From: Crossaster papposus
Taxonomy: Eukaryota; Echinodermata; Asteroidea; Velatida; Solasteridae
Reading direction: 5' to 3'
Assembly: GCA_037893245.1 (NCBI GenBank)
Contig: JBAIAA010000449.1
Coordinates: 62,001 to 126,000, forward strand
DNA: 64,000 bases
The position numbers and the translations under genes were made by a program. Shown in pieces: positions 30,678-43,684 of the stretch. Every line of letters begins with the position of its first letter. Positions within the stretch are counted from its first letter, which is position 1. A model generated the notes under the pieces. It did not search any database, was not told the DNA's origin, and worked only from the letters and a program-made list of their open reading frames with translations.

Positions 30678-31358
30678 ATTACAGTAACATTCTAGACGTA
30701 AATTAAAAACCTCAATACAACTACTGTATGTACTTTGGTGTCCACATCACATTTGTCAAAATCTCTCCTACTGAATTCAGAATCTTTTCAACAGTACACA
30801 CATGATTGTAACCATTTTGAAAATGACATGTATAACTAAATAGTGAATTAGCTGCATATATTTCTCCCGACAGCCCTAATCTACTGCAAACAAGCAATAA
30901 CTCAACTTCCTGTTTTAATCAGCAGAAGATTCTCACAAATTCCCCCCAAATTCTGGATCTTTTCTAAACAACAATTTCAAGATAATAGCGACGTCGTGGC
31001 TTCACGTATGTACCTATAATTATCTCTGGAACCCAAAGTCCATATTGCAATACAAATCCAGAGCAAAAAATGATACAGATTCCATGCAGCGCTCACACAA
31101 AAAACACACACAAATTTTACAGATATAGTACATGAATTGTAAAACTTGCACGGGCGTTATCTAACGGTACAACTTTCTAGTCTTCAGGGTTGCCAGGGTT
31201 CAAGGAAGGAAGTATTCTACCATCTTCCAGTAAACCGTGACATTTATGCAAAATCATGTTTTTGAGTCCTCATCACAACTCTTGCGATAGCAGCAAGTGC
31301 ATTTCCTAGACGATTCAATGTCTGATGCGATAAATGGCACAGTGGCATATTTGTCTTA

Positions 31359-31566
31359 CGCTCGGTTCAGACAGGCGTTCCACAGTCGCGCCGAACCAAA
31401 TGAGTGAATTGAGTCCGACGTCTGAAACGAATAAGGGCGACAAGGCGCGGCAGACGGCGAACGGTCGACTGCTGGAGTTGTTAGAGCAAATCAGGAGCGA
31501 CTTGATTTCAATTTGGTTCGGCGCGACTGTGGAACGCCTGTCTGAATGCCTGTCTGAACCGAGCGT
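31359..31566. mobile_element. Fold-back CGCTCGGTTCAGACAGGCG, about 208 bp
   Basis: CGCTCGGTTCAGACAGGCGTTCCACAGTCGCGCC and the following GAACCAAAT are mirrored at the right, where an extra TGCCTGTCTGAA unit has been duplicated before CCGAGCG. GC-rich within AT-rich DNA. The open frame spanning it is a by-product. Confidence 0.82.
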
Positions 31567-32036
31567 TATTCACTCCAATGGGCACGTTGGATCTTTTCCC
31601 CAAGTAATGTACCACCGTAAACTCCTTCAAGCACATTGATCATGTGGTATCCCACCAATGTCTTAATAATGTTATAATGTGTATGAAAGCCCAACAGTAT
31701 GTCTTAAATGTTTAGCAATGGCAGTGCTGGAACTTATGCAATTTCAGAATTGGTCTGGATGAAAAGCAGAAATCCTTCAGTTACTTAAACCAAATACTAT
31801 GTACATTAATTACTGGTTCTGTAACGATTGGCATCGGAGCAAATGCCTGGAGTTGCAGATTAACTTTCGAGGGCATCTCATGCATTTATTCATGCTCTCT
31901 TTTGTCTTCAATTACATGTACAGTACATGTAGTTGTAACTCTGTCCAGGAATTATCTTGTATACTAAAGTTTGATAGTGTATTCCACATTGAGATTTGCA
32001 CCACCATTCTCCCCAACGTGTCATTTGCTTAGTTTT

Positions 32037-32421
32037 TTAAAGGTAGGATACACCATTTGCAGATATCAAAACATTTTACTACCAAATCATTAGGAAATAT
32101 CTTACTTATTTGAAAGTAAATATTGATTCTAAGCATCCAGCAAAATGATTGCGCTAGATATTGTGTAATTGTTCCAAAAAAGCGAATAAAAAAGGAATTT
32201 TTTCTTCGATGATCGAGAAAAAAACAAGAACAACATAAGAACCACTGCCTGACGCCGATTTAAATCGAACGCCGTTTTTCTTGCTTTTTTTCAGCATCCA
32301 TGATTGTAAAACTTTGGACATGTCAGTTAAACAATATTTACTATAAAATACACCCCCCCCCCCTCAAGTCCACCCATTCATGATAATTCATACAATTACC
32401 AATGGTGTATCCTACCTTTAA
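32037..32421 (+). mobile_element. Family A MITE, complete
   Basis: TTAA 32037-32040, AGGTAGGATACACCATTTGC; right end AATGGTGTATCCTACCT with TTAA 32418-32421. An internal C-run of ten has grown at 32353. Confidence 0.88.
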
Positions 32422-32571
32422 TTAGTTAACAAATCAAACTGTTTAAAATTATCTTGTTGTTGCAGCAAATATGTCTTCCAACATTTTCATATTGTAGCTT
32501 AACCAGTTTGCCTCAGAGGACATCAAACTGGGCACACATCAAACAGCAAAGATAAGTCCGAGTACCATTTC

Positions 32572-33433
32572 GGTATTCAAACTGTGCATGTGCACATAAA
32601 GATTTGATGATTTCTCTTTCGGGATGAACACCATCATATGCGTGCAAAAGCATAGCGGGTACTAGCCCAGGTTGGACGACATTCTTCATTGCATTACGAC
32701 TGACGTCCATATCTATTCATATTCGTTGATATTTTTACCTGATAAAGAAAGCCGAAATCTCGCTTATGTCTTTCTTGTGTCTGGAATTACAGATCGTCAT
32801 GGTTACAAAAAGCAAAAATGTGTCTTTTGGCTACTTATTTACAGAAAATAAATGTACGAACTTCTTACGTGCGTGCGCGTGCGAGGCCGGCTCATCAGTC
32901 GTAGGCCGGCGCGGCTGCTGGGTACGCGCGCACGCACGTCGAAAGCGTAGATTTGCAATATATTTTCTGTAAATAAGTAGCCCAAAGACACATTCTCTAT
33001 TTGTAACCCATGACGATCTGTAATTCCAGACACAAGGAAGACGTAAGCGAGATTTCGGCTCCCTTCACCAGGTAAAAATATGAAAAAAATAGTTTGTAAA
33101 ATGGTTGTAAAATGTTTCGCTATGCCTATGGCAGGAGAAATTGATACCCTGGACTCTGTCGCGTTGTACACAACGGAGGAGTCCAACCTGGGCTAAGCGG
33201 GTACTAGCAAATGTAGAGAGATACCGGTATGTGCATGTGTATGTTTGTCAAAACCTTTGTTTGAACAAATGTTTCTTTTCGGTTACACACAACACAAACA
33301 AAATCACAAAATGTGGATTTGATTACTACGTCCCCCATAGCCTTGTGTACATTTATCTGCTGCGTTTAACCCAAGAGAAAAATCGTCAAATCAGTTTGTT
33401 GTTGTGCACATTGTATGCGCAGTTGGAATACCG
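32572..33433. mobile_element. Large fold-back, arms of about 350-400 bp
   Basis: The left arm (GGTATTCAAACTGTGCAT..., GCGGGTACTAGCCCAGGTTGG..., AAGCCGAAATCTCGCTTA..., GAATTACAGATCGTCATGG..., TTTACAGAAAAT...) recurs in reverse complement and reverse order from 33433 leftward. The centre (about 32870-32945) is GC-rich with CGTGCGTGCGCG words. The inner part is nearly identical between arms; the outer part is diverged and gapped. No coding frame of note. It lies beside the terminal exon at 33610. Confidence 0.8.
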
Positions 33434-33609
33434 AACCAACTTATTCAATAAAATCCCTCTTTGGTTTTTCTACTATGGAATCAACCAAATTCAATTTCTA
33501 CATAATTTCACACTATGGTAAAAGACAAAAATAACAAGATTGTTTTGCTTGATATATTGGACAAAGAAAAATAACCAATGGTGGGACCAAACCGATTGTT
33601 ATCATGACA

Positions 33610-33717
33610 CTACTTGTCTATGACATCATTAGCGGTCTTGTTGTTGATCTCCTGAGGTTTGAACGAGTAGATAAGCAGGGCGTCTTCATTCTTCCCTCCA
33701 CTCTTCCTTGGTGGTAG
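33610..33717 (-). CDS. Terminal coding exon of an unrecognised gene
   Basis: A pyrimidine-rich tract and CAG acceptor (minus strand, ending at 33718) are followed by 35 codons and a TAG at 33612-33610. The peptide begins LPPRKSGGKNEDALLIYSF and ends EINNKTANDVIDK, a basic-then-helical tail. It opens in phase 0, the phase in which the 48185-48520 exon ends, so the two could form a protein of about 147 residues; other small exons between them cannot be excluded. The AT-rich downstream stretch would hold the 3' UTR. I do not recognise the protein, and the short length makes this call tentative. Confidence 0.5.
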   Translation of the reverse strand, partial: LPPRKSGGKNEDALLIYSFKPQEINNKTANDVIDK

Positions 33718-33856
33718 CTGAAAAGACAAAAAGACAGAGACAATTAGGGTCTGTATTCATGTAGAAAAACTGTTTCTTAGACAACGCCATCTTGGATCAA
33801 AAACAGAGTCTACTGCTGCGCAGCACTATGCATTCTTTGGTCACGTAATTACTCAA

Positions 33857-34010
33857 AAGCCGTGTTCGTACTGGACTTTTTTGGGGAAAGGTTTTACTGA
33901 GACGATGGTAAAATAAAAAATGGTCAAATGTTACCACTGTTCGCACTTGGACTTTCGACACGGGAAAATTTTACCGAGACCGTGGGAGAAGTCCAGTGCG
34001 AACAGGGCTT
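33857..34010. mobile_element. Fold-back GTTCGNACTGGACTTTTTT, short copy
   Basis: AAGCCGTGTTCGTACTGGAC at the left is mirrored by GTCCAGTGCGAACAGGGCTT at the right. The longer relative is at 61721-62201. Confidence 0.75.
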
Positions 34011-35898
34011 AAGAGGGCTAATAGAAAATGACATTCGGAGTGCAAAACACATGGTGAAGTAAGTATCTGCTCTGAAAAAATATCTTGTATTTAATTGAAA
34101 ACAAAAAGATATTCCATTCACAGTTTATGTTTTTTTATTGAAAAGGGAATTGCTGCTACCGGGTACCGCTGAATGTTAAATTGATTAACAAATATATCTA
34201 CATACTAGCGCAATAGCCTACAAAAGAAACAGAAAATGTGATTTTTCACTATGCCACCAGCACTGAGCCCGAATACGCGATGGCCTGGCAACTTAGTTGT
34301 GCATGACCAGTACGTGGCATTGTTTCTTAAAAATATGCGTAGTAAGATCAAGCCATTGCCACTTTAAACAAATAATAAACACTGTACACTCATATAGTGT
34401 TGTCGGCGAGAAGCTTAATACTCCGGTGGACTTGAACCCATGACCTCCTGATTTACTCGAGCAGACTTGCGGTACATTTGTACCACCCGAGCTCCGAGCT
34501 TACCATTAGTTGACTTGCTGGGTCAAACAAATTTAAGCAGTGAATACCGCGACCAAACTTAGAATTTGCATCAGGAAAATGTAGATTCAGTATTAGGTTT
34601 TGCCTTTCGCACAACTCACAATCACATTTGCAATTAAATAGATGGGGGACAGGTGAACAATCAAACACCCAACCTGACAGTCTGTTAACCACTGGCGGAG
34701 ACCTTCCTTCCCATACTTATAGTGTGCAATATTGCCTTTAGAAGGGGGCTCGAGTCTTGAGGCCCAGATCGCTTCACTTGGATAGCACTCTCTTGAGGGA
34801 TTCACTTTGCTATTCAGGAAACTATCCCGGTGGGCAGGTTGAAGTGATTTTGCATGTTAAAGTTTTAGTAAAGCATTTGTAAGATGTTCCTTTTTTCATC
34901 GTTTGAAGTAACAAAAGGTCTCAAAATCTTACTAAGACAAATATTTAGCTCTGTCAATGCTGTATATTCCAAGAAAATAATATTCAAATATTTCAATTCT
35001 GAACCAACATGTACTCTAAATTAAAACCAACAATGCAAAGATACCTTTTGAGTACTAAGCCTGCAAGTTCGCGGTTTTAAAATTATCCGTGTTACCTTAT
35101 ATTTTGCTTAACCGTAACCGACGTAAAAAAAATATAAAAAAAAGTCTTGGAATTTAGTTCATAATCTTATTTGGCACCCCGAAAACAGCAGAAATTGTTC
35201 AAAAATTGCTAATTTAGAGATGGGAATCGCAAAAAAATATATACATGTATCCAGACAGATAAACAAAATTCCCCTGCCCCTATACAATGCCGAAAAACAA
35301 AGCTTTGTATTGTTTTGACTTATGTATTCTTATGCTCCAAAAATGGAAGGGCCAATTTTTTTAATTTGAATAAGGTTAACTGAACCAGAAAGATGTAACT
35401 GTGTATTACTGTTTAAACGGTCGGTTAACCAAAACCGCTGCAGGCTTACTTATTACAAAATGTTAATGTTGGTATTTCTATTAAAATGAATTGATGAAAT
35501 CTGCTTGAACTGTATGAGTACACAATATACAGGTATATTATTCTTGCAACACTTCAGAATCTCATTCCAGAAAATTCTCAACATTATATTCAAATTGTCT
35601 CAAAGGACAATCAATACACAGGACTGACTTTTGACAAGAACCTGTGAATCTCAATTTAATTGTACCAACCACAGCTAATAATACAAAGGGTCATGGATAA
35701 ACAGCAATAAAATTGATGTGCCGTATGTATAAGAAATCACACATCACTAGCCAACCTGCTAATCTCCCACCAATGAACTGTAACCTATTTCATAGTTGGA
35801 CTGTCCCACACCTGAGCACAAGATGCATATATTGCACATGAGTGCATATTCTGTAGTGCTCATATTGTACAGAAAACTGTTTCGACAGTCATAATGCA

Positions 35899-36274
35899 TT
35901 AAAGGTAGGCTACACCATTTGCAGATATAGAAAAAAATGTACTACCAAATTATTAGGAAATATCTTACTTATTTAAAAGTAATTAATGACTGTAGGCATC
36001 CAGCCAAAGGATTGTGCTAGATATATCCTGTAATTGTTCTGAATTTTTTTAATAACAAACAATTGTTTAAAATTGAGGGGAAAAAAACAAGAACATAAGA
36101 ATCACTGCCTGACGCCGGATGAAAACGAATGCCGTTTTTCTTGCTTTTCTCAGCATCCACGATTGTAAAACTTCGGACAGGCCAGTTAAACGATATTTAC
36201 TATAAAATACTACCTCCTAAATCCACACATTCATGATAATTGAAGCAATTACCAATGGTGTATCGTACTTTTAA
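35899..36274 (+). mobile_element. Family A MITE, complete
   Basis: TTAA 35899-35902, AGGTAGGCTACACCATTTGC; right end AATGGTGTATCGTACTT with TTAA 36271-36274. Confidence 0.87.
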
Positions 36275-37435
36275 TTTGTGCGACTCTTGTGCATGTCAAA
36301 GTGCATAAAATATTGTTTTCCAAAGTTTCTGAATTGCCCAAATACACACAAAAATATACAGGTATAGGCTTTATGTATATATTCTTCACAGCTAGTATCA
36401 GACCTGTGAGGCTGTTCCTGTGTGCAAACATGTATACAATTTGCAGTTAATGAAGTGGAACAATTTAACGCATCAGAGCCTACGGGGTTTTTTGGCACCC
36501 AACCAAGTTTCTTTTTCTTAACAGACAGCACTATTCACAGCCTGGAGCTAATACATGCAGTTGTTAATGTGTCAGTGATTGACTATTAATGCCTCCAGGG
36601 CTACAAGTAGGAGGAATAAATCCAATATGAAGATCTTATCAAGTATCTTGTATCTGTTGACCACCAGCATAATATACAGAAAACCATGAAAACTGTTGAT
36701 ATGATCTTAATAATTGTGGAGAGAATAGCTGTGCAACTAATAAAATAAGGTATATCAGATAAAATGTTTTTCATTTGCAAACTTTAAAAAACCTTTAAAA
36801 AAACTTTTCCTAATTCTGGGAGATGAAATAATTACACCTGTATGATATTAACAAAGTTATATCTGTAAAATTTGTTGTAAACAATTCATTTGAGATTCAA
36901 AATGTGTGCAACAAAAGATCAAAAGATGTCCCCACGTGCACACAAGATTTAATTCCCCCTCTCTGAAAAGGGGCTTTAGAGGTAAAATAAGGTTAGGGTT
37001 GTCTGTCAAAAAATGAATGGGATCCGATCACAATAATAACAATTTATTGTATTTGGGTCGACAATTTGTCATGGTGCAAGTACCGGTACCTGTAAAATGT
37101 AAATTTTTGTCAACCTTTCTAAACTACATAAGGTACATGTACAGGAATACACTGTACATGTAAAGGTACAGTACCCCCAGTACAGTACATGTAAGGGTGC
37201 CTGTGTACACTGTATATGTACGAGACAGAAAACCTGGTAGTATGCACAATGTACATGTACATTATGTACAGTACACGCTTTAATTCTTGCATTCAATTCG
37301 CTCACAGTATCAGGGCTGCACTGCTGGTCATAGCCACTTTCTTAATGGTCTTTGGGGGATTTTTATGACAAGATTATTTATGTTTTGGGCAATACTCGCC
37401 TATACTTGCAAGATATTTTTTAACACATACCTTTA

Positions 37436-37500
37436 AAATCAAAACAAGTGGACGAATCATGATTTTCGAATCGCGATTCGTCCACTTCGTTTCGATTTTA
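37436..37500. repeat. Short palindrome
   Basis: AAGTGGACGAATC and GATTCGTCCACTT arms, with outer AAAATC / GATTTT, around a TTCGAATCGCGATTC centre. Confidence 0.65.
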
Positions 37501-37741
37501 ACGGTAGCATTTTCTTTTTGCAGTGGCTATCGTTACGACAGTCAGCGATTTGATTTCCTAACATACCCATTACCCAACTTTACATTGACAATATTATCTA
37601 TCAGATGCAAACTAATATCACTCTTGGAACCAGACTGAGAGTAAAAGGTCCAGAGTATTGTTCATTTCAGGCCGGGCATGTCAAGGAATCAGATCGTTGA
37701 CTGCCGTAACAATATCCACTGCGTTTTATTTTATAGCCTAG

Positions 37742-37987
37742 TTAAGTCCAGTTCGCGCCGGAGGACGTATACACGCAAGGTTTTCCACAGATTCAAAATG
37801 GATGACGCATAAACACGTCACGAGCAAGGCAGGTAATGTCTGGCAGCAGCGAGTAAAGCCGGAAATGCGTGGGTGTGTTTCCCTTTACTTTTATCGGCCT
37901 GAACCAGCCTCGGGTCGAGTTTCGTTAAAAAATAATCCTGCGCCTCGGCTCGATGATGTTAAAATAATCCCGGTGTAAACTGGTTAA
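37742..37987 (+). mobile_element. Family B MITE
   Basis: TTAA 37742-37745 then GTCCAGTTCGCGCCGG (two extra bases at the left end); right end GGTGTAAACTGG with TTAA 37984-37987. Confidence 0.82.
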
Positions 37988-38020
37988 CTCATGAAGTATG
38001 TGTATACATAAGAATTGCAC

Positions 38021-38514
38021 TTAAGGTAGAGTACACCACATGCAGATATCAAAATTATTTATAATTGTTTTACTTATTTGAAAGTAAATAATGATTCAAG
38101 GCATCCAGCAAAATGATTGCGCTAGATCCTATAATTGTTCTGAAAAAATTGAATTAATTTTTTTTTTTTTTTTTTAAAAGACGGCGCTCGCAAACAAAAC
38201 CCAAGAACAACTGCCCGACGCCGGTTGAAAACGAACGCCGTTTTTCTTGCTTTTTTTAACTATAAAATACAACCCCCCCCCTACAAGTCCATCCATTCCT
38301 GATAATACAAGCAATTACCAATGGTGTATCCTACCTCCAAATCTATCCATTCCTGATAATACAAACAATTACCAATGGTGTACACATCCTACATGTACCT
38401 CTAAGTCCATCCATTCCTGATAATTCGAGCAACCAATGGTGTATCCTACCGTACCTCTAAATTCATCCATTCCCGATAATTCGAGCAATTCCCAATGGTG
38501 CATCCTACCTTTAA
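38021..38514 (+). mobile_element. Family A MITE with amplified right end
   Basis: TTAA 38021-38024, GGTAGAGTACACCACATGC at the left. The right terminal unit (CCATTCCTGATAATNC...CCAATGGTGTATCCTACC) is present four times in tandem from about 38285 to 38510, then TTAA. Each unit retains the terminal inverted-repeat word. Confidence 0.82.
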
Positions 38515-39219
38515 GGGCAATCGTATAAACTTTCCAAAGAGTGAAATTTCACTCTACTCAATGACTATTCACTTGCACTGACTGAAACTTGATATACTAC
38601 CGGGTAGAAGGAATTCTGGAGAGAAATTCATTGAAATCAAATACATGTAGATAAAGATTTTAACTGGATTGATTTTTTTGCAGAGTAATCAATCCATCTA
38701 TTACATACATACATGTAGTTAGTGATTTTCAATCGAAAACATTTCATTCTTTGGTAATTTAAGAGAACAAATTACTCTTTGTTATCACGTGTTATTAAGT
38801 TTGAATGTTATTTCAAATTGAGTCTTATTAATCAGAGGGTTCTTTAAATTGTGAACCAATCTTTGCTGACCGGAATTTACTGTCTGAATTATTCAGCATA
38901 TGAATTTGAACAAAACATGAATGCCTCATTAAAATTGGGCCCAACTGGAAATGCAACATTAAAATTAGGCCAAACTTGAAAGGAGAACAAAATATAAAGA
39001 GTATGGAGTGTGGAGTGTTGGACCAAAGAAAAAAACCAGAAATTTGCTCCAAGCAGGTGTTTGTTCATAATTGAGTCCCTTTGAAAAGTGCAGCGTGATT
39101 CATGTGCAGGTGTCCATAATGCCAACGCTCGTGTACAGCAAGCGAACTTATGAAAGAGAATATTGGCAGGGAGTCTGAACCCCGGGTGTTTTTCCAGGTT
39201 CCGATATGAATAATCCCAG

Positions 39220-39606
39220 TTAAAGGTAGGATACACCAATGGTAATTGCTTGAATTATCATGAATAAGTAGATTTGGGGGGTTGTATTTTATAGTAAATA
39301 TCGTTTAACTGAGCTGTCCGAAGTTTTACAATCATGGATGCCAAGAAAAACACGAAAAACAGCGTTTGTTTTTAACCGGCGTCGAGCAGTTATTCTTATG
39401 TTATCTTTGTTTTTTTCTCGATCGCCGTCCGGCGATCGCGAACTTTTCATTATAAAATTAGACTTTTCGGAATAATTACAGGATATCTAGCGCAATCATT
39501 TTGCTGGATGCCTAGAATCAATATTTACTTTCAAATGAGTAAGATATTTTGTGATAATTCGGTAGTAAATATTTTCGATATCTGCAAATGGTGTATACTA
39601 CTTTAA
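39220..39606 (-). mobile_element. Family A MITE, complete, reverse
   Basis: TTAA 39220-39223, AGGTAGGATACACCAATGG; right end AAATGGTGTATACTACT with TTAA 39603-39606. Includes the GATCGCCGTCCGGCGATCGC palindrome. Confidence 0.88.
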
Positions 39607-39791
39607 AGATGCATAACATTGAAATCGAAAGCCAAATACGTAAACAAACGAAAAGGACAGCATAGAAAGTAAAATATAATCAGCGTACCTGGACCTGGTG
39701 GCTATTATACATTCTTCCTATCTGGCATTGTTCTTCAAATAATTGCATGTGGAAGTAAATGCCCAAATAAAAATATGGTACATTACATATT

Positions 39792-40029
39792 TTAACCAGT
39801 TCGCGCTGGGATTATTTTAACATCAACGAGCCGAGGGGCGGGATTATTTTTAACAGAACTCGATTCGAAGCGGGTTCAGGCTGATAGTGCCGGGAAGCAC
39901 ACCCACGCATTTCCGGCCTTGCTCGCTGCTGACATTTCCGAACTTGAACTTGGCGTGTTTATGCGTCATACGTTTTGAATTTGGGGGAATGTTTGCGTTT
40001 ATATACGTCATCCGGCGCGAACTGGTTAA
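39792..40029 (-). mobile_element. Family B MITE, reverse
   Basis: TTAA 39792-39795, CCAGTTCGCGCTGGG; right end CCGGCGCGAACTGG with TTAA 40026-40029. Confidence 0.88.
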
Positions 40030-40504
40030 CAGCAATGCACATGAATTTATAAAATAATAAACGAACAAAATTCATGTTTTACATGTAGTTTATAATGCCC
40101 ACTACATACTACACTGTATATGTACATGTAGGTTTGCAGTGCCAGTGCCAGTGCCATCCATGCTTTCCAACCCAATCTAAGCTGAAATTAGTGCAATTTA
40201 ACATTTTGCAAATGAACACATTGCTCCTGTCACCTACACACATGGGTGGATACGAAAGCGGACCCTTTGATCAGACGCACTAGGGCTTTATTCTCAGCGG
40301 CATTCATCGTACGCATTGTGCAGCTGTGTACATTTTCTTTTCGTCAGACGGGAAAGAGCATCTATATGGATCCATCTCCAGACACGTCACGTAGTCAATA
40401 TTGTAATGCACTCTATCTTGTAACCAAGTCATGCAGAAGATACCTGTACGTACTATATTGACGGCATTCTAACAAAAAGTCTCATTTGCATAGGAATTAA
40501 TATA

Positions 40505-40768
40505 CCTCCAAATAGGCACTTGGGGAGACAATCCCATAGAACTTAAAACAGTCCTAACTTGTTTACCCTAACCCTTTTCTCTAAGATCTTTGAGATTTAT
40601 GCTATTTAGACCAAAATCTGTCGTTGTAGGACAAAAAATAACTCCCAAATATTGTTTTTTAGGGTAGCTAGACACTTAGGGAGACACTAAAATGTCTCCC
40701 TAAGTGCCACTGTCTCCTTATTACCTAAAAACTTACGCTAATTTGTCTCCCCAAGTGCCTATTTGGAA
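40505..40768. mobile_element. Fold-back CTCCAAATAGGCACTTGGGGAGACA
   Basis: CCTCCAAATAGGCACTTGGG at the left and CCCAAGTGCCTATTTGGA at the right; a nested pair CACTTAGGGAGACA / TGTCTCCCTAAGTG lies inside. The repeated GGGAGACA word makes several alternative hairpins possible. Confidence 0.75.
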
Positions 40769-42211
40769 GAATTTGAGGAAGTACACGGTACTCAGAATTT
40801 CTTATTTTGTTTCTGTTGGTATTTTCTTTTGCTCTACATTCAGATCTCATCTCCAAATGTTAAAGGTCAAAAATACAACATTTACTTTTGCTGTGTTTTT
40901 TTTTTAAATGGAAAGATTTTGGGGTTAGTACTTTTGCAGCGAAGTATTATTCCACTGATGTGTTTTAGGTTTTGTGTTTATGGACGCTGGAAAACCAAGG
41001 AAAACAAAAATTGGTGTTATTGTAGTCTGGTTCCCTGACCCTACATCATATGAAATTAAATAATATGTAAATATACCGGTAGCGCACCCCTTCTACTTCT
41101 GACAATATTTTATAGAAGAAAAAAATCGTTGTCATTTATCCGGGAAATTCTCCTATTTTGCATGGACTAGGCCCCCAAACTGGATACATTGACTGGCAAT
41201 GAAAATATCTATTTACTAGGATTGGTTGTGTATACCAATGTGTACCACAATACCTTCTGTTACTGTTCTGAATAGTTTTTGTTTTGCTGTGTCCAGCAAA
41301 ATAATTGTTTATACTTGCTAAGCATCTCTACATCTATGTTTTAAGTTTCTAAACTATCCCTCCCAGCATCAGCTACATGTAATTTGATTAGATTTCATTC
41401 AAGGTCCCTGATGCCTATTAATCAATCATATTGTTTCAGTTCACTGAGCCACAATGAATGGAAAAAATGTTAGTCAATATTGCGGGAGACTGGACGGCAG
41501 GTAATTATGAGAAAAATTTGTATTATAGTTTCTATGTTTGCACAGACAACACATCAGCTACGGACTAGTGACTGCCGACATGTGCTGTATGCCAAGAAAA
41601 TAATAATAGTTTATTATTGCTCAGGGCTAATCAAAATATTGCAGATTGGATATTTAAAGCTGGTATTTATAAATTTATGTACTCTACTGAAAGATTTCAC
41701 ATGTTGATAAAATAGCACAGGTTACAAATACATTCAACTTATTTTTTTTTCTGAAGAAAACAAATATTTTTAAAATTCATAATTTCTGAGAATTTTTTTT
41801 TTAGAATAACAACTGCACAGGATTGTAATGCAAAGACTTGAGCATTAGCCGATTGTAAATTTAATTGGTCCATCTTTAATTCCAGACAGGATGGTAATTT
41901 TGATTCATCAAATGTCAATTACTGCAACTGCACAGGATTGGAATGCTCTTACGCTACATGTACAGATACCAGTTGTATCGGCCGATTGACAGATTATACA
42001 ATTAATTGGTCCATCTTTCAATCTATACCGTTACCTAACATACAGTACATACATGTACCTTTGATTAATTCATGTCAATTACCGCATTTTCAATTAGTGA
42101 AATACAAAAGGTATGCACATTTTACAAAAGTACTATTATACTCGAGCTGGTTAACAATTTGCAATCAGTTTGATAACTTTGGTCCAAAAGGCCATCATAG
42201 CATTATTACAC

Positions 42212-42600
42212 TTAAAGGTAGTATGTACACCATTTGCAGATATCGAAAATATTTACTACCGAATTATTAAGAAATATCTTACTCATCTGAAAGTAAATGT
42301 TGATTCTGGGCATCCAGCAAAATGATTGCGCTAGATATCCTGTAATTCTTCCGAAAAATATAATTTTATAATGAAAAATTCGCGATCGCCGGACGGCGAG
42401 CGCGAAAAAACAAAGATAACATAAGAATAACTGCTCGATGCCGGTTGAAAAAAAACCGCTGTTTTTCGTGCTTTTCTCGGCATCCATGATTCTAAAACTT
42501 CGGACAGCTCAGTTAAACGATATTTACTATAAATACAACCCCCCAAATATACTCATTCATGATAATTCAAGCAATGACCAATGGTGTATACTACCTTTAA
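42212..42600 (+). mobile_element. Family A MITE, left of a tandem pair
   Basis: TTAA 42212-42215, AGGTAGTATGTACACCATTTGC; right end AATGGTGTATACTACCT with TTAA 42597-42600, shared with the next copy. Contains the GCGATCGCCGGACGGCGAGCGC palindrome. Confidence 0.88.
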
Positions 42601-42923
42601 AGGTAGGATACACCATTTGCAGATCTATCAAAAATATTTACTACCGAATTATTAATAAATATCGTACTTATTTTAAAGTAAATAATAATTCTAGGCATCT
42701 AGCCAATTGATTGCGCTACATATCCTGTAATTATTTCAAAAAATATGATTTTATAAAACAAAATTTGCGATCGCCGGACAATAACAATAATAACATAAGA
42801 ATAACTGCTTGACGCCCGTTAAAAACAAAGGCCGTTTTTCATGATTTTCTCGCCCAATCCACAAATCCACCCAATCATGATAACTCAAGCAATTACCAAT
42901 GGTGCATCCTATCTTACCTTTAA
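42597..42923 (+). mobile_element. Family A MITE, right of a tandem pair
   Basis: Begins at the TTAA that ends the preceding copy, AGGTAGGATACACCATTTGC; right end AATGGTGCATCCTATCTTACCT with TTAA 42920-42923. Same orientation as its neighbour. Confidence 0.87.
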
Positions 42924-43299
42924 ACTCTACACCAGCTACAGCTACAAGATTATGATATTTCCTGTGGGTGTACAATGCACATATTATGCAGTAGTACAGT
43001 GCATCCACACTGCATTCAGTGTGTAATCTGTTTAGGAAATTCAGAGATGCCATGGTAACTGTATACAGATTAGCACCCAGTGTGAAAAACGGACAGAGCA
43101 ATGTGTCTCACTTCTGAATTGCTTTCACACGTACAGTGTTGTCTGCAAGGTTTGAATTTCAGGTTTAGAGTTATCAGACTACAGGGCCAGCTGCTATGAT
43201 ATTAGCCAGGCCAAAATATAAAATAAATAAACAAAAAATACTAGACAAGTTATACAGTGGAGTTTGAACTAAACAAAGGTAATACATGTACATGTAGGT

Positions 43300-43684
43300 T
43301 TAAAGTACACCATTGGTAATTGCTTGAATTATCATGAATGGGTGGATTTGGGGGGTTGTATTTTATAGTAAATACCGTTTCACAAGCTGACCTGTCTGAA
43401 GTTTTACAATCATTGATGCCGAGAAAAGCACGAAAAACATCGTTTGTTTTCAACCAGCGTCGAGCAGGTATTCTTATGTTATTTTTGTTTTTTCGCGATC
43501 GCCGGACGGCGAACGCGAATTTTTGGTTATAAAATTGTATTTTTCGTAATAATTACAGGATATCTAGCGCAATCATTTTGCTGGATGCCTAGAATCATTA
43601 TTTATTTTCAAATGAGTAGGATATTTCCTAATAATTCGGTAATAAATATTGTTGATATCTGCAAATGGTGTATCCTACCTTTAA
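43300..43684 (-). mobile_element. Family A MITE, reverse
   Basis: TTAA 43300-43303 then AGTACACCATTGG (left end shortened); right end AAATGGTGTATCCTACCT with TTAA 43681-43684. Confidence 0.86.

Larger units (their letters stand above)
25657..33609. other. Intergenic region upstream of HYKK-A
   Basis: The HYKK-A promoter should lie just right of 25656; I see no TATA-like or initiator element I would trust. It contains a family C element (25797), the SINE split by a fold-back (26408), C-runs (27366, 27653), a fold-back plus tRNA-like word (28285-28510), an AT-rich stretch without features (28600-30200), a family B remnant (30209), a poly-A tract (30648-30678), an ordinary stretch (30700-31350), then elements at 31359, 32037 and 32572. 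No exon is supported. Confidence 0.55.

Noticed and set aside
34593..34805. 70-codon minus-strand frame
   Set aside because: No support from splice sites or recognisable motifs.
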